Positions 24,729-33,977 of a stretch of 64,000 nt of DNA are shown in pieces (positions within the stretch are counted from its first letter, which is position 1; every line of letters starts with the position of its first letter). Under the pieces are notes generated by a model. That model was not told where the DNA came from, ran no database searches, and saw only the letters and a list, made by a program, of their open reading frames with translations. The stretch is taken from assembly GCA_038227045.1 (NCBI GenBank), contig JBBRQD010000015.1, positions 1 to 64,000 of the forward strand, written 5' to 3'. The position numbers and the translations under genes were made by a program. The DNA is from JANXLS01 sp038227045 (GTDB lineage Bacteria > Planctomycetota > SZUA-567 > H5-PLA8).

Positions 24729-26030
24729 ATGAAAAACTTGGTTATGTTCCTGGCCGCCGCGTCGGTTACCGCAACTGTTCTTTGCGCCGGCGAACCCACG
24801 CCTCCTCCCGATAAGCCAGAAAAGCCCGCTGTCGTTCTGCCCATGACGTGGCGGCCTTTAAAAGAGTTGCAGGACGTGCTGTTCTATGAGAGTTTCGAAC
24901 ATCCGACGTCCGCCGCCGAGCACGGGAAAGTCGCCGCGGAAGATCCGGTGCCCCCCGGCGGACACGCTTGGAAATGCGAAACCAATACCGGCGAATCCTT
25001 CATGTTTCTGCATGTTTCGAACACGCCCTTGAGAATTCCGCAGGGTATGAATCCTTCCCAGATTTATATCCAGGCATCGGTCTATTCCGACGAGCCGGGT
25101 ACGGTCACGATCCAATGCGTGCACCAAAAAGGCGACTATTCCCGCGATGTGTCGGTTCCGAAAGTCAAGGGATGGGGCACCGTTATGGTTAAATTGTCGG
25201 AATTGCGCAACAAAACCGCGCTTCCGGAAATCGATCAGGTGTTGAAGGATATTGTATTCCACGTCAAACCGCACAAGGGCAAGAAAGAAATTCCAAAAGC
25301 GTGGATTGATGACATTCTGGTGACGTATAACACCAGCCCGGTCGATATCCTGTCGCACGTCTTACAGGCGGAAAAACGCCGCCTCGACATGGAAAAACAG
25401 TTCGTCCGCGACGGCTTCACCTACACGATGGCGGTCAACGAACTTCTCAAGGCCGCCGTGAAGCCGTTCAAAGCCCACATCAAACCGAAGCATGTGCTCG
25501 TCTATGGCCCTTCTCCTGATCAGACACAAGTGTGGATCAAGCAGCTTGTGGCTACCGCGACGAAAATGAAGGAAACAACGTTTGTTTTCGAAGCCGCCGA
25601 AGAACCCTCGGCCAGCGCCAGCACCATTGGAGGGCTGGCGGACATGCGCACGCTGCTGCCTTACAATCTGCAGAAAGAACCCGAGTTCGTACTTTTGATT
25701 GCCGGTCCCGAAGATGCGATGGGCCCTGGGCGGCCGTCTGAAATTCTGCGCGTCGCCTGCGAACGCTCGGTCGATGCCGGCACTGTGCCCATCGTATGCG
25801 TCCCTGGCCCCGCGAAAACTGACGACAAGGACAAACTGGGTATTTTCGCCGAGAACATAAGGGGGCAGTGCGCTCAATTGGGCGTACCGCTGGTCGACGG
25901 GGGCTTCGCGGTCAAAAACGCCAAGGGTGAATTCGACGCAACGAAGACCGGACCCCAAGCGTTCGAAAAAACCGTGCAACTGGTGATGACAGCGATCAAG
26001 CACGCGCACGACAGCATGAAAGAGCAGTAA
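24729..26030 (+). CDS. Exported protein with probable carbohydrate-binding and SGNH-like domains
   Basis: A 433-residue exported protein with signal peptide (MKNLVMFLAAASVTATVLCAG). The first 200 residues look beta-sandwich-like (YESFEHP..., GGHAWKCETNTGESFMFLHVSN, PKAWIDDILVTY), as in carbohydrate-binding modules. The rest (about 225-433) has alternating strands and helices, with HVLVYGPSPDQTQVWIKQL and FVLLIAGPEDAMGPGRPSEILR; the spacing resembles SGNH/GDSL esterases, but the canonical catalytic blocks are not clear. Genes downstream start 46 bases later on the same strand. The domain calls are inference. Confidence 0.6.
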   Translation: MKNLVMFLAAASVTATVLCAGEPTPPPDKPEKPAVVLPMTWRPLKELQDVLFYESFEHPTSAAEHGKVAAEDPVPPGGHAWKCETNTGESFMFLHVSNTPLRIPQGMNPSQIYIQASVYSDEPGTVTIQCVHQKGDYSRDVSVPKVKGWGTVMVKLSELRNKTALPEIDQVLKDIVFHVKPHKGKKEIPKAWIDDILVTYNTSPVDILSHVLQAEKRRLDMEKQFVRDGFTYTMAVNELLKAAVKPFKAHIKPKHVLVYGPSPDQTQVWIKQLVATATKMKETTFVFEAAEEPSASASTIGGLADMRTLLPYNLQKEPEFVLLIAGPEDAMGPGRPSEILRVACERSVDAGTVPIVCVPGPAKTDDKDKLGIFAENIRGQCAQLGVPLVDGGFAVKNAKGEFDATKTGPQAFEKTVQLVMTAIKHAHDSMKEQ

Positions 26031-26076
26031 GATTGACACCGGTGTTTTGGACAGACCGATTTCACAGGAACTTGCC

Positions 26077-26823
26077 ATGAAGATTTCCAATCGTTTTTCG
26101 ATTCTCGCAACGGTGTGCTGCATGTGCGCTGCGACCTCTATTTTCGGTGTGGAATCCAAGCCGGATGCCGGCCAGGTGGAAGCGGACAAAAAAGCGCTCG
26201 CGCCGATTTTTCAATATGTTGGCGGATGGCGCGGTGCTGGGTTGCCCAAAGAAGGCCCGGCGAAAGACGGCTGGACCGAAGAATCCGAATGGCAGTTCGA
26301 TCTCAAGGGCGGGCACGCCGCGCTGGTCTTCAATTCCGATAAAGGAAAATACTACAAGTCCGGGCGCATCGATCCGGGCGAAAAGAAAGGCACGTTTAAA
26401 TTCACCGGCATTTCGGCGGACGGCAAGATTAAGGAGGAGCTAGTCGGCGAGATCGACAAAAACGGCGATCTGGCTTTCGATAACGCCGCCGCCGCCGAAG
26501 GCCGTCCGTCGCGGATGCTTTACAGCGTCGTGGCAAAGGGCAACCGCCTGCTGATCGACTTGCAGAAAAAGTCACCCGGCGGACGTTATTCGACATTCTG
26601 CGAAGTGAGCTACACGCGCAAAGGAAGCGGCTTCGGGCAGCAGGCCAACGCCCACGAATGTATTATCACCGGCGGCGCTGGAAAAATGGAAGTCAGCTAC
26701 AAAGGCCAGACGTATTGGGTGTGTTGCGGCGGATGCAGAGACGCCTTTAACGAAAACCCCGAAAAGGAAATCGCCGCGTACAAGAAGCGCAAAGAAGAAG
26801 AGAAATTGAAGGATAAGAACTGA
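26077..26823 (+). CDS. Exported protein with C-terminal YHS/TRASH-like metal-binding domain
   Basis: From the ATG at 26077 the 248-residue protein has a signal peptide (MKISNRFSILATVCCMCAATSIFG). The middle, about 130 residues, appears beta-rich. The C-terminal domain has NAHECIITGG, then a CCGGCRDAFNENP segment, like YHS/TRASH domains that bind copper, zinc or mercury with Cys ligands. A charged Lys/Glu tail ends the protein. It follows the previous exported-protein gene by 46 bases on the same strand and converges on the TIG/PKD gene. Metal identity cannot be told from sequence. Confidence 0.68.
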   Translation: MKISNRFSILATVCCMCAATSIFGVESKPDAGQVEADKKALAPIFQYVGGWRGAGLPKEGPAKDGWTEESEWQFDLKGGHAALVFNSDKGKYYKSGRIDPGEKKGTFKFTGISADGKIKEELVGEIDKNGDLAFDNAAAAEGRPSRMLYSVVAKGNRLLIDLQKKSPGGRYSTFCEVSYTRKGSGFGQQANAHECIITGGAGKMEVSYKGQTYWVCCGGCRDAFNENPEKEIAAYKKRKEEEKLKDKN

Positions 26824-26842
26824 TAAAACCTTCAACCAAACA

Positions 26843-28750
26843 TTACTTCCGAACCAACGACAACGCGGTACTTTTCGTCGTGGTTTTGAAGTTCACCACA
26901 GCCAGTTTCGGCAAGCCATCCTTCAACCCGCTTCCATAATAAAGCGACCGGCCCAGCGGCGTCAGGATCTTGACGGAGATCGGCATCGTCAACCGCGTGG
27001 CGCCCGCCGGAAGCACGGGACTCGCGGCATAAAGGTCGCAGTTCTTGCGCAGATAAGTAAACGCGTATGTTCCGTCTGCTGTCCCCGGCGTCTTCTTTAA
27101 TCGAAGCGTAAACTTTTCATCCTTCAAATTAATCCGGCCGTTCGAGCCCAGAAGCAAGGCATCCACGGCATTCGCCGTATCGACGGTATTCACGCCCACT
27201 CCGTTGACTGTGATTGAAACGTGTCCCCCCGCCAGGCTCGCGGGCGTGACGCCCAATGGCAGCAGCACTTCGCCAGTCAGCGTGATCCGATCTTTGTTGC
27301 CGGGCGGATTTTTGGGTGGCGTTTCGGTATCGACTTTCATCGCCAGCGTCCGCAGCACCAGCACATCGTTAAGGTCGTCGCCGCCCGTGCCGACGATGAT
27401 AATTTGACTGCTCGTTCCCGTTGCATTCAGGTCGTCAGTGACGGTCAAAGTCGCCGTAAACGTTCCATTTCCGGTATACGTGTGGCTGGTGGTGACAACG
27501 CTCAAATCGCTGGGAAATGTAAAAGTCACGCCGTCGCCGAAATCGAGGAACCGTTTCGACAGTGTGCCGTCGGTGTCAAACGATGCGCCGATGTCGAACA
27601 GGACGTCCAGCGGGCTGGGGCCTTGAGTGGGCGAGGCGCTCAACACCGCGACCGGTGGAGTGTTCGCGTAGGTAAATCCGCCCACTAGCCGAACGGGCTG
27701 CCCCGGAATAATTCCAGTGCCGGTCATCGTGATATCCACGGTCCCCAACGCGTGTGGCGGCGGATTGCAGACGATCTGCGTGCCCGATTTTATCACGATG
27801 TTCAACGCTTGGATTCCATCGAAGAAGACAACCGCATCGGATGGGATATTCGCGCCGAAGATGTTCACATTAATTGCGCCCGTCGGGGGGCCGTGGTTGG
27901 GCGACACCGACGTGAGCGCGGGGCGCAGCACTTTAAAGACGATCAATTGCCTGCCGTCGAGTAGGTAAATATCGCCAGTGTCTACGTCATACGCAATGCC
28001 CGACGCCTGTCCCGTGTAGCCCGGAATGGCCGGGTTGTTGTCCAAAATAATTTCGCTGAATTTCGTGCCGTCGCGAAAATAGGAACTGATGCGAGTCGGC
28101 AGCGCATTGTTTTGGAGGTCGGTCACCGGCTGCTCGACCAGCAGGTGCGTGCCGTTTTCCGCGTCGAAATCGATCGCCAGTCTGCCCGTGGATTTCAAGG
28201 GAATCGCTGTGGTCTTGAGGGTGACTGACGGGTTCGTGCGCGTGATTTCGTAAATAGTTGTATCGGACGTGCGATACGCAAGCGTGGAATCGTCGAGAAC
28301 GGAAATGTCCGCATTCAAAAGAGGGTCGATATTCAGCGGAATCGAATAGCTCTCGAGCGTCGATTGGCCGTTGCCCGCCACTTGAGGCGTATCGACCCGC
28401 GGGCCGAAAAGCGTGCCGTCGAGATTGATCAGACTCGAATTAATCGAAGTAAAGCCGTTAATGAGGCCGACGGAACGGTCGGCGCGATAGAAGCGCTGCG
28501 CATTCGGATCGAAAACCGCGCGGCTAGTTGGATCGGTGGGAATGGCCAGATACTTCTGGTTGCTGGGCAGAATCACAAAAATAAGGTCGCAACTCGTGGA
28601 CGCAGGGACGGTGGCGGCCAGCGGCACAACGCTGACGTCGTAATTGCGATCCTGAAAGGCAACCGTCGCGGCGTGCGAGCAAAAGGAAGTCGTCAACGCA
28701 AAGGCCACCAGCACGACATTGCGCAGGCTCGATTTTGAATGGAAGATCAT
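26843..28750 (-). CDS. Large exported surface protein with TIG/IPT and PKD domains
   Basis: The 635-residue protein begins with a signal peptide (LVAFALTTSFCSHAA). Roughly 35-270 is beta-rich and propeller-like. An IPT/TIG domain follows (LTSVSPNHGPPTGAINVNIFGANI), then a PKD domain (about 362-440: VAVLSASPTQGPSPLDVLFD, FLDFGDGVTFTF, HTYTGNGTFTATLTVTDD). The C-terminal 190 residues contain ASLAGGHVSITVNG, echoed in the plus-strand PKD protein at 40416. It is probably attached to, or secreted from, the cell surface. It converges on the YHS-type gene. No enzymatic motif was seen. Confidence 0.8.
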   Translation of the reverse strand: MIFHSKSSLRNVVLVAFALTTSFCSHAATVAFQDRNYDVSVVPLAATVPASTSCDLIFVILPSNQKYLAIPTDPTSRAVFDPNAQRFYRADRSVGLINGFTSINSSLINLDGTLFGPRVDTPQVAGNGQSTLESYSIPLNIDPLLNADISVLDDSTLAYRTSDTTIYEITRTNPSVTLKTTAIPLKSTGRLAIDFDAENGTHLLVEQPVTDLQNNALPTRISSYFRDGTKFSEIILDNNPAIPGYTGQASGIAYDVDTGDIYLLDGRQLIVFKVLRPALTSVSPNHGPPTGAINVNIFGANIPSDAVVFFDGIQALNIVIKSGTQIVCNPPPHALGTVDITMTGTGIIPGQPVRLVGGFTYANTPPVAVLSASPTQGPSPLDVLFDIGASFDTDGTLSKRFLDFGDGVTFTFPSDLSVVTTSHTYTGNGTFTATLTVTDDLNATGTSSQIIIVGTGGDDLNDVLVLRTLAMKVDTETPPKNPPGNKDRITLTGEVLLPLGVTPASLAGGHVSITVNGVGVNTVDTANAVDALLLGSNGRINLKDEKFTLRLKKTPGTADGTYAFTYLRKNCDLYAASPVLPAGATRLTMPISVKILTPLGRSLYYGSGLKDGLPKLAVVNFKTTTKSTALSLVRK

Positions 28751-28988
28751 GTTGCAATACGTGTCCAGGATTTTAAAAAACCTTCGAATCGTTCTCGCGT
28801 TTAACCGCCTCTGTTCAAAGGCTACACGTGAGTGCGATTTATGTCACTCTTGGATTATAGCAATTGAACGATAAAAAATCAGAATCTTCAGTCATTCGCA
28901 CAAATCCCCGGCAATCGCCCTTCATCGCCTGTGCCCAATTGCCGATACTAAAGTCTGCCTGCGGCTGCATCCGCATAGAGGAGGCGAC

Positions 28989-30296
28989 ATGGATTTTTTA
29001 GCCCTGAAATATTTCCGATCATCGTTGTTCGCCGCCCTGGCTTCATTGCTGTTTCTGCCGGCGTGCAAAGACCGCGACTCGCACAACGAGCCGTTTCCTC
29101 CTTCCACCGACCCGATTGTCGTGACCGCGCCGTCGTCCGTCATGCCGATGCCTGTAATTGAACCCTCCTCGCCCTTGCCAGTGGCCTCAAACGTTCCGAC
29201 GATTCGAGTCGCTGTCTTGAAAGACGCGCCATCCTTACGGCTGGCTGTGCCGCCCTCTGGCGCGCGAATTGTTTTGAATGGACAACCCTGGCGCAAGCTC
29301 GTCGCGGGATCGGTGGTGAACGTGACTGCCGCAGGAAGCGCGATTCTTTTGGAAGGCCAGCCCACAGGCGCGACCAGCGTGCGTTTCGAAAGTACCGTGC
29401 CCGATGAAGCCTTGAAACTCAACGACCGCGATGCCGCGGGCAGCGTGACCGTCTCGCGGCCCGCCAGCCGCGCCGGGTTGCTCGCCGTGGCGCAATTGGG
29501 TCTCGAAGAATACCTCGCGGGCGTGCTGGCCGGCGAAGTGCCCTATGATCGCTGGCATCCCGAAGCACTGAAAGCGCAAGCCGTCGTCAGCCGGACATTC
29601 GCGCTCTTCGAGATGCGCGGCCATGTGGCCGAGCCCTACGACGTGGAATGCACGGTCATGAGTCAAGTGTTTCGAAGCGGCTTCAAGAACGTTCCCGCGC
29701 TGATGACAGCGGTTCAATCCACGCGCGGACAGGCGCTGACCAGCGGCGGAGCGATATTCTCCGCTTATTTTCATTCCACCTGCGGCGGTCACACTGAAGC
29801 CGCGGCGGGAGTCTTCCCGGAATTTGCCGGCGTCAAACCGCTCTGCGGCGTGTCATGTCCCTATTGCGGTCAAAGCCCCAGCTATCGCTGGAGGGCGCTG
29901 TTCACCAAAGAACAAATAGCGGCGAAACTTCGCACGCAGATTACGAATCTCGGCACCATCGAGTCCATTTCGTTTACCGACGCCCGGGGCGTTCCAATCA
30001 GCGGCTCGGCGAGCGACATGCGCCGCGTTCAGACGGTGAGCATCAAGCATTCGAACGGAGTTTCGCAGATGCAAGGCAACGCCTTTCGCCTGGCGGTCGG
30101 CCCCAAGGAACTGAAATCGCTACTGTTCGGCCAAATCGTGGATCGGGGCGATGCTATCGAAATCACCGGCGGTGGATTCGGACATGGCGTGGGACTTTGC
30201 CAATACGGCATGGAAGGCATGGCGGCCGCGGGGCAACCGTACTTGAATATTCTGGGCTTCTATTATCCAAGCGCCGCCTTGACGCGAATTTACTAA
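28989..30296 (+). CDS. SpoIID/LytB-domain lipoprotein, probable peptidoglycan-acting
   Basis: SpoIID proteins are lytic transglycosylase-like enzymes that trim peptidoglycan. The 435-residue protein has a lipoprotein signal (AALASLLFLPAC, cysteine near 20) and a Pro/Ser-rich linker. The SpoIID domain spans about 145-430: LGLEEYLAGVLAGEVPYDRWHPEALKAQAVVSRTFAL, then YFHSTCGGHTEAAAGVF, and near the end GGGFGHGVGLCQYGMEGMAAAG. Cys-rich GVSCPYCGQSP in the middle is less common. It is not near sporulation genes; the domain is widespread in Gram-negative environmental phyla. A bidirectional terminator follows. Confidence 0.9.
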   Translation: MDFLALKYFRSSLFAALASLLFLPACKDRDSHNEPFPPSTDPIVVTAPSSVMPMPVIEPSSPLPVASNVPTIRVAVLKDAPSLRLAVPPSGARIVLNGQPWRKLVAGSVVNVTAAGSAILLEGQPTGATSVRFESTVPDEALKLNDRDAAGSVTVSRPASRAGLLAVAQLGLEEYLAGVLAGEVPYDRWHPEALKAQAVVSRTFALFEMRGHVAEPYDVECTVMSQVFRSGFKNVPALMTAVQSTRGQALTSGGAIFSAYFHSTCGGHTEAAAGVFPEFAGVKPLCGVSCPYCGQSPSYRWRALFTKEQIAAKLRTQITNLGTIESISFTDARGVPISGSASDMRRVQTVSIKHSNGVSQMQGNAFRLAVGPKELKSLLFGQIVDRGDAIEITGGGFGHGVGLCQYGMEGMAAAGQPYLNILGFYYPSAALTRIY

Positions 30297-30335
30297 ACAA
30301 AAGAGCGGCTCTGGCGACGGAACGCTTAAAAAACA

Positions 30336-30371
30336 AAAACGGCCACTGAGCAATCGCTGAGTGGCCGTTTT
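30336..30371. terminator. Bidirectional terminator hairpin
   Basis: AAAACGGCCACT at 30336-30347 pairs perfectly with AGTGGCCGTTTT at 30360-30371 around a 12-base loop. A run of A before and T after lets it work on both strands. It separates the SpoIID gene (plus) from the small lipoprotein gene (minus), which converge here. Confidence 0.8.
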
Positions 30372-30410
30372 GAGTGAGTGAGTCGTACACGACTCGGGGG
30401 ATTAATTTTT

Positions 30411-30644
30411 TCACCCCGTTTTGCAAACTGTTGTCGTATTGACCGGATACCCGCCAAATGGCGGACTGCTTCGCGCCGATGTGTTGACCGCTTCGTTTTC
30501 GTACGAACGATAGGAAGAGCGTGAATCCGTGTACGAACCGGAACTTGAACTGTACCCGTTGTCGTAACCGTATGACGAATTCGATTCGCCGCAACCAGCC
30601 AACAAAAGAATGCACGGCAACGCGAGTAAAATCAACTTTCTCAT
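30411..30644 (-). CDS. Small serine/tyrosine-rich lipoprotein
   Basis: The 77-residue protein has a textbook lipoprotein signal (MRKLILLALPCILLLAGC, lipid-modified Cys near 18) followed by a low-complexity Ser/Tyr/Asn-rich mature part (SSYGYDNGYSSSSG...) of about 59 residues with one more cysteine. A well-formed sigma-70-type promoter lies just upstream. It could be an abundant envelope lipoprotein. The tyrosines suggest surface or adhesive properties, but this is only suggestive. Confidence 0.75.
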   Translation of the reverse strand: MRKLILLALPCILLLAGCGESNSSYGYDNGYSSSSGSYTDSRSSYRSYENEAVNTSARSSPPFGGYPVNTTTVCKTG

Positions 30645-30668
30645 TATTCAGCCCCTCGGATTTTTAAT

Positions 30669-30697
30669 ATTTTACACTACCGGCAATCCGTTGTCAA
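30669..30697 (-). promoter_or_regulatory. Sigma-70-type promoter of the small lipoprotein gene
   Basis: On the minus strand a perfect TTGACA (30692-30697) and TAAAAT (30669-30674) are separated by exactly 17 bases. The predicted start is near 30662, about 18 bases before the ATG, with GAGGGG as the ribosome-binding site. This is the clearest promoter in the window. Confidence 0.8.
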
Positions 30698-30819
30698 AAT
30701 AGCATTTGCGGAATGCACGTTATTTTATGTGTCAGGGGTTGGACGGCCAACGCGCGACAATCTTCAAAAAGGAGTTAAATTATCTTATACAAACAGCATT
30801 GTTGCTTAGGATTCGGAGG

Positions 30820-31566
30820 TTATTCCTTGATCGCCGCCATGATTTCGTCGGTCATCTTCAGCGACGAATGAACGGAGTTGACGTCGTCGTGATCGTCGAG
30901 TCGCTCCATCAGTGTCAGCACTTTTTTGGCGGTTTCGACATCGGCGTCCGTTTCGTTGTCGGCCAGGAATTTCAATTCGGCCATTTCGGTCGTTACTTTT
31001 TCCGCGTCGAGCGCCTTGCGGACGGCGTCGAAATTCTCCGGCGGTGTCATGATTTCGTAAACGTCGTCCTGCGTCGTCATATCGTCCGCGCCGGCTGCCA
31101 GAACGATGTCCATAAGTTTGTCTTCGGCAATCTTGCCCGTCTTCACCGCGATCACGCCGCGCCGTTTGAACATCCACATCACCGCGCCGCTGGCGCCGAT
31201 CTTGCCGCCGCCCTGTTCGAAGATCTTCGAAATCTCGGGGCGCGTGCGGTTGATGTTGTCGGTCAGCGTTTCGACGATAAGCGCCACGCCGCCCGGGCCG
31301 TAGCCTTCGTACGTGAGTTCGGTCATCTTCTGGCCGTCGAGCAATCCGGCGCCCTTCTTGACGGCATGTTCGATATTGTCTTTTGGCATCGACGCGGCGC
31401 GCGCCAGTTCGATGGCGTGGCGCAACCCGAAATTCGAATCGGGGTCCGGTCCTTTGCGGGCGGCAATCATGATGTTCTTGGAAAGCTTCGCGAACTGCGT
31501 AGCCCGTTTCGCGTCCTGCTTTCCTTTGCGGACGGCGATATTCGCGGAATGGGAATGGCCTGCCAT
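30820..31566 (-). CDS. yebC: YebC/PmpR family transcription regulator
   Basis: The 248-residue protein matches the YebC (TACO1-like) family: MAGHSHSANIAVRKGKQDAKR, FGLRHAIELARAASMPKDNIEHAVKKG, and YEGYGPGGVALIVETLTDN, with the G-rich GGGKIGASGAVMWMFKRRGVI later. YebC proteins bind DNA or ribosomes and have been linked to translation of proline-rich stretches and to regulation of specific genes. AAGGAG lies just before the ATG. RuvC/RuvA genes that often follow yebC are not here. Downstream spacer to the lipoprotein promoter is 122 bases. Confidence 0.95.
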   Translation of the reverse strand: MAGHSHSANIAVRKGKQDAKRATQFAKLSKNIMIAARKGPDPDSNFGLRHAIELARAASMPKDNIEHAVKKGAGLLDGQKMTELTYEGYGPGGVALIVETLTDNINRTRPEISKIFEQGGGKIGASGAVMWMFKRRGVIAVKTGKIAEDKLMDIVLAAGADDMTTQDDVYEIMTPPENFDAVRKALDAEKVTTEMAELKFLADNETDADVETAKKVLTLMERLDDHDDVNSVHSSLKMTDEIMAAIKE

Positions 31567-31599
31567 GACGACTCCTTGGAACAGCGAAGCAACAGCTAT

Positions 31600-31762
31600 T
31601 TAACCGCGAATTTCGCGAATTTACGCGAATCGACGCGAATAAATTTTAAAGTATGAAAGGACCGATTTCAACACGCACGCAAAAGAACTCGCTGTCCGTG
31701 ATCGCCCTGAACTCCGCGCTGAAAACCCTAAAAATCTTCGCGCAAATTCGCGGTTAAAAAAT
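31600..31762. repeat. CGCGAAT repeats in an inverted pair flanking 95 bases
   Basis: The left part (31600-31640) starts TTAACCGCGAATTTCGCGAA and has four tandem CGCGAAT units at about ten-base spacing. The right part (31736-31762) contains CGCAAATTCGCGGTTAA, the reverse complement of the left start with one mismatch. The arms flank about 95 bases between the YebC gene and the sugar-isomerase-like gene. A related inverted pair is at 47452-47600. Confidence 0.7.
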
Positions 31763-31770
31763 CCTCGCCG

Positions 31771-32625
31771 TTATTCTTTTTTCTCGGGCTTGATCAGCGA
31801 CTTGAGATATTTCGACCAGACCGGCAGCACGTCATCCGGATCGGCTTCCTTTTGTAGGACTTCGACCGAAAGGTAACCTCGGAAATTGCCGGATTTCAAC
31901 ACGTCCACGACCTGATCCATCGGCACGAATCCTTCGCTCGGTTCGCACGGCAATAGTTTGGTTCGGTCGTCGTTGAATGCGCAATCGTGAATGTGAACGT
32001 GGCGGACGTGATCGCAGATCTGGTCGTAGGTGTCTTCGACGGATTCGAGTACGCGGATGGGGTGGAGGACGTCCCAGAGCACGCCGAGTTTTGTCGAGTA
32101 AACCTGGCTCAGGACTTCGGAGATGTACTTCGAATGGCTGAATGCGCCGTGCGTTTCGATGAGCAGCATCGAGCGCAGTTTTTCTTTTTCCGCGAATTCG
32201 GTGCATTCGTCGATGGCTTCGGCCACGTAATCGATGACACCGGTGGCTTCGAGGCCGGGCGGGATGTCGCCGCCGAACACGCGCAGGTACGGCGCGCCGA
32301 TGGAGTCGGCCATGCGCAGCGCTTTTTTCACGTTGGCGATCGTTTTTTGGCGGTCGACGATATCGGCGCTGGAAAATGAATAAGAGGTGGCGATGCAGGA
32401 GACGGCGAGATGCGCCGCGTCGAATTGTTTGCGGACTTCGTTGATGTATTCCGGCGGGCTGTCGATTTCGATGCCGTGCAGATGACCTTTGCCGACGCGC
32501 AATTCGACGCCGTCGTAGCCGTATGTCTGCATGCCGTCGACGATGGCGGCCACCGTCCACTCGGGGCAGACCCAGGTTGTGAAACTCAGCTTCAAATTGT
32601 GTGTAGTCGCGTAAGCAATGGCCAT
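31771..32625 (-). CDS. Sugar phosphate isomerase/epimerase-like TIM-barrel protein
   Basis: From the ATG at 32625 the 284-residue protein belongs to the AP-endonuclease-2/xylose-isomerase-like TIM-barrel superfamily. Motifs are FTTWVCPEWTVAAIVDGMQTYGYDGVELR, the metal-site LLIETHGAFS, GVLWDVLHPI and VHIHDCAF, with a later EGFVPMDQVVDVLKSGNFRGYLSVEVLQKE. Conserved His, Glu and Asp would hold a divalent metal. Family members isomerise sugars or inositols, and true substrate cannot be told. A TTG start at 32670 is possible but has a weaker fit. No neighbours suggest a pathway. Confidence 0.88.
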   Translation of the reverse strand: MAIAYATTHNLKLSFTTWVCPEWTVAAIVDGMQTYGYDGVELRVGKGHLHGIEIDSPPEYINEVRKQFDAAHLAVSCIATSYSFSSADIVDRQKTIANVKKALRMADSIGAPYLRVFGGDIPPGLEATGVIDYVAEAIDECTEFAEKEKLRSMLLIETHGAFSHSKYISEVLSQVYSTKLGVLWDVLHPIRVLESVEDTYDQICDHVRHVHIHDCAFNDDRTKLLPCEPSEGFVPMDQVVDVLKSGNFRGYLSVEVLQKEADPDDVLPVWSKYLKSLIKPEKKE

Positions 32626-32832
32626 AACAGCGGTTTCCGTTTCCTTCAAAAACCGGATTCGATCCGGCAAACAACGACACTCCCCCCACGGGATATCTCG
32701 TGCCCCACGTGGGACGCGCGACTGACTCTCTTTCTATTTCGAACGAAAGAAGGTCGAAAGATAATAGTGATCGACTCCCGTCGCGTCAAGAGAATCCTTT
32801 GCCGGATTGAAGGAAGTTTTTTGAATCGTGTG

Positions 32833-32838
32833 TATAAT
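32833..32838 (+). promoter_or_regulatory. Candidate -10 box upstream of the Sua5 gene
   Basis: A perfect TATAAT lies 71 bases before the chosen GTG start. The best -35-like hexamer, TTGAAG at 32807-32812, is 20 bases upstream, which is longer than usual. Position is plausible; strength is uncertain. Confidence 0.35.
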
Positions 32839-32908
32839 ACGCAGCAGACAAAACGAATCGGCCGCGGCTCGAAGCGTCTGAGTGACGAAAATAAATGAGG
32901 CGTTAATA

Positions 32909-33853
32909 GTGATCGCCAATTCTCTGGACGAAAAAATTCAATCCGCCATCGCCCTGCTGAAATCCGGCGAGCTCGTCGCCTTTCCCACCGAGACCGTGTA
33001 CGGGCTGGGTGCGGACGCGTCCAACCCCGGAGCAGTCGTGAAAATCTTCGAGATCAAAGGCCGGCCGCGCAATCATCCGTTGATTGTGCACCTTGCCGAC
33101 GCTGAAAACATCCGGGAATGGGCGCGCGAAATTCCCGGCGAAGCGTGGGCGCTCGCGGAAAAATTCTGGCCGGGTCCGTTGACGCTGATCTTAAAACGCA
33201 GCCCCCGGGCGCTCGACGCGGTGACGGGCGGATTCGACACCGTGGGCCTGCGCGTGCCCGCGCATCCCGTGGCGCTCGCGCTGCTGCACGGTTTCGGCGG
33301 AGGCGTCGCGGCTCCATCGGCCAACCGCTTCGGCGCCGTCAGCCCCACCACCGCGGCACACGTGCGCGCGGAATTCGGCGATGCCGTGCCAACGGTTCTC
33401 GACGGCGGCCCGTGCGGCGTCGGCGTTGAATCGACAATCGTCGATTTGAGTTCGGGAACGCCGTCGCTGCTGCGTCCGGGCGGCGTGACGCGCGAAGAAT
33501 TGGAGCGCGTGCTGCACGCGTCCGTTCCATTAAATCAGAGCGGAAAGGTGCGCAGCCCCGGTCAACTGGAATCGCACTACGCGCCGCGCGCCGAAGTGAT
33601 GCTGGCCAGCCGTTCAGAAACGCGCGAACGCGAAACTGCCTTGCGCGCAGCCGGAAAAAAGGTGATGCTGCTCGGCGAACACATCGACGAAAACGATTCG
33701 CAAGCTTTCGCACGAAGTCTCTACGCGGCTTTGCGCGAAGCGGACGCGCAGGGCGCGGACGTGTTGCTCGCGACGCTTCCCGACGAACGCGGTCTGGGAC
33801 TCGCAATCGCGGATCGATTGCGAAAGGCGGCGGGGGCGAGGGCAGACAAGTAG
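32909..33853 (+). CDS. sua5: L-threonylcarbamoyladenylate synthase (Sua5/YrdC type)
   Basis: It makes threonylcarbamoyl-AMP for the tRNA t6A37 modification. The 314-residue protein contains the YrdC domain (LVAFPTETVYGLGADA, KGRPRNHPLIVHL, FWPGPLTLIL, PSANRFGAVSPTTA, STIVDLSSG) and a C-terminal Sua5 domain (SPGQLESHYAPRAEVML, LATLPDERGLGLAIADRL), so it is the two-domain form. The chosen GTG at 32909 has TGAGG eight bases upstream; the GTG at 32882 is in frame but has no such site. It sits in a housekeeping-rich stretch upstream of a kinase gene on the same strand. Confidence 0.93.
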   Translation: MIANSLDEKIQSAIALLKSGELVAFPTETVYGLGADASNPGAVVKIFEIKGRPRNHPLIVHLADAENIREWAREIPGEAWALAEKFWPGPLTLILKRSPRALDAVTGGFDTVGLRVPAHPVALALLHGFGGGVAAPSANRFGAVSPTTAAHVRAEFGDAVPTVLDGGPCGVGVESTIVDLSSGTPSLLRPGGVTREELERVLHASVPLNQSGKVRSPGQLESHYAPRAEVMLASRSETRERETALRAAGKKVMLLGEHIDENDSQAFARSLYAALREADAQGADVLLATLPDERGLGLAIADRLRKAAGARADK

Positions 33854-33977
33854 ACCGGGAGAAATAATCACCCGACAGCCACTTTTTGATTCTCGGCACA
33901 CTGCGGTATATACTGTGAAAAGTGGTTGGGCCGTCCCGGCCACTTTTTCATCCGCCGGAACTTTTGAAATCATCCCA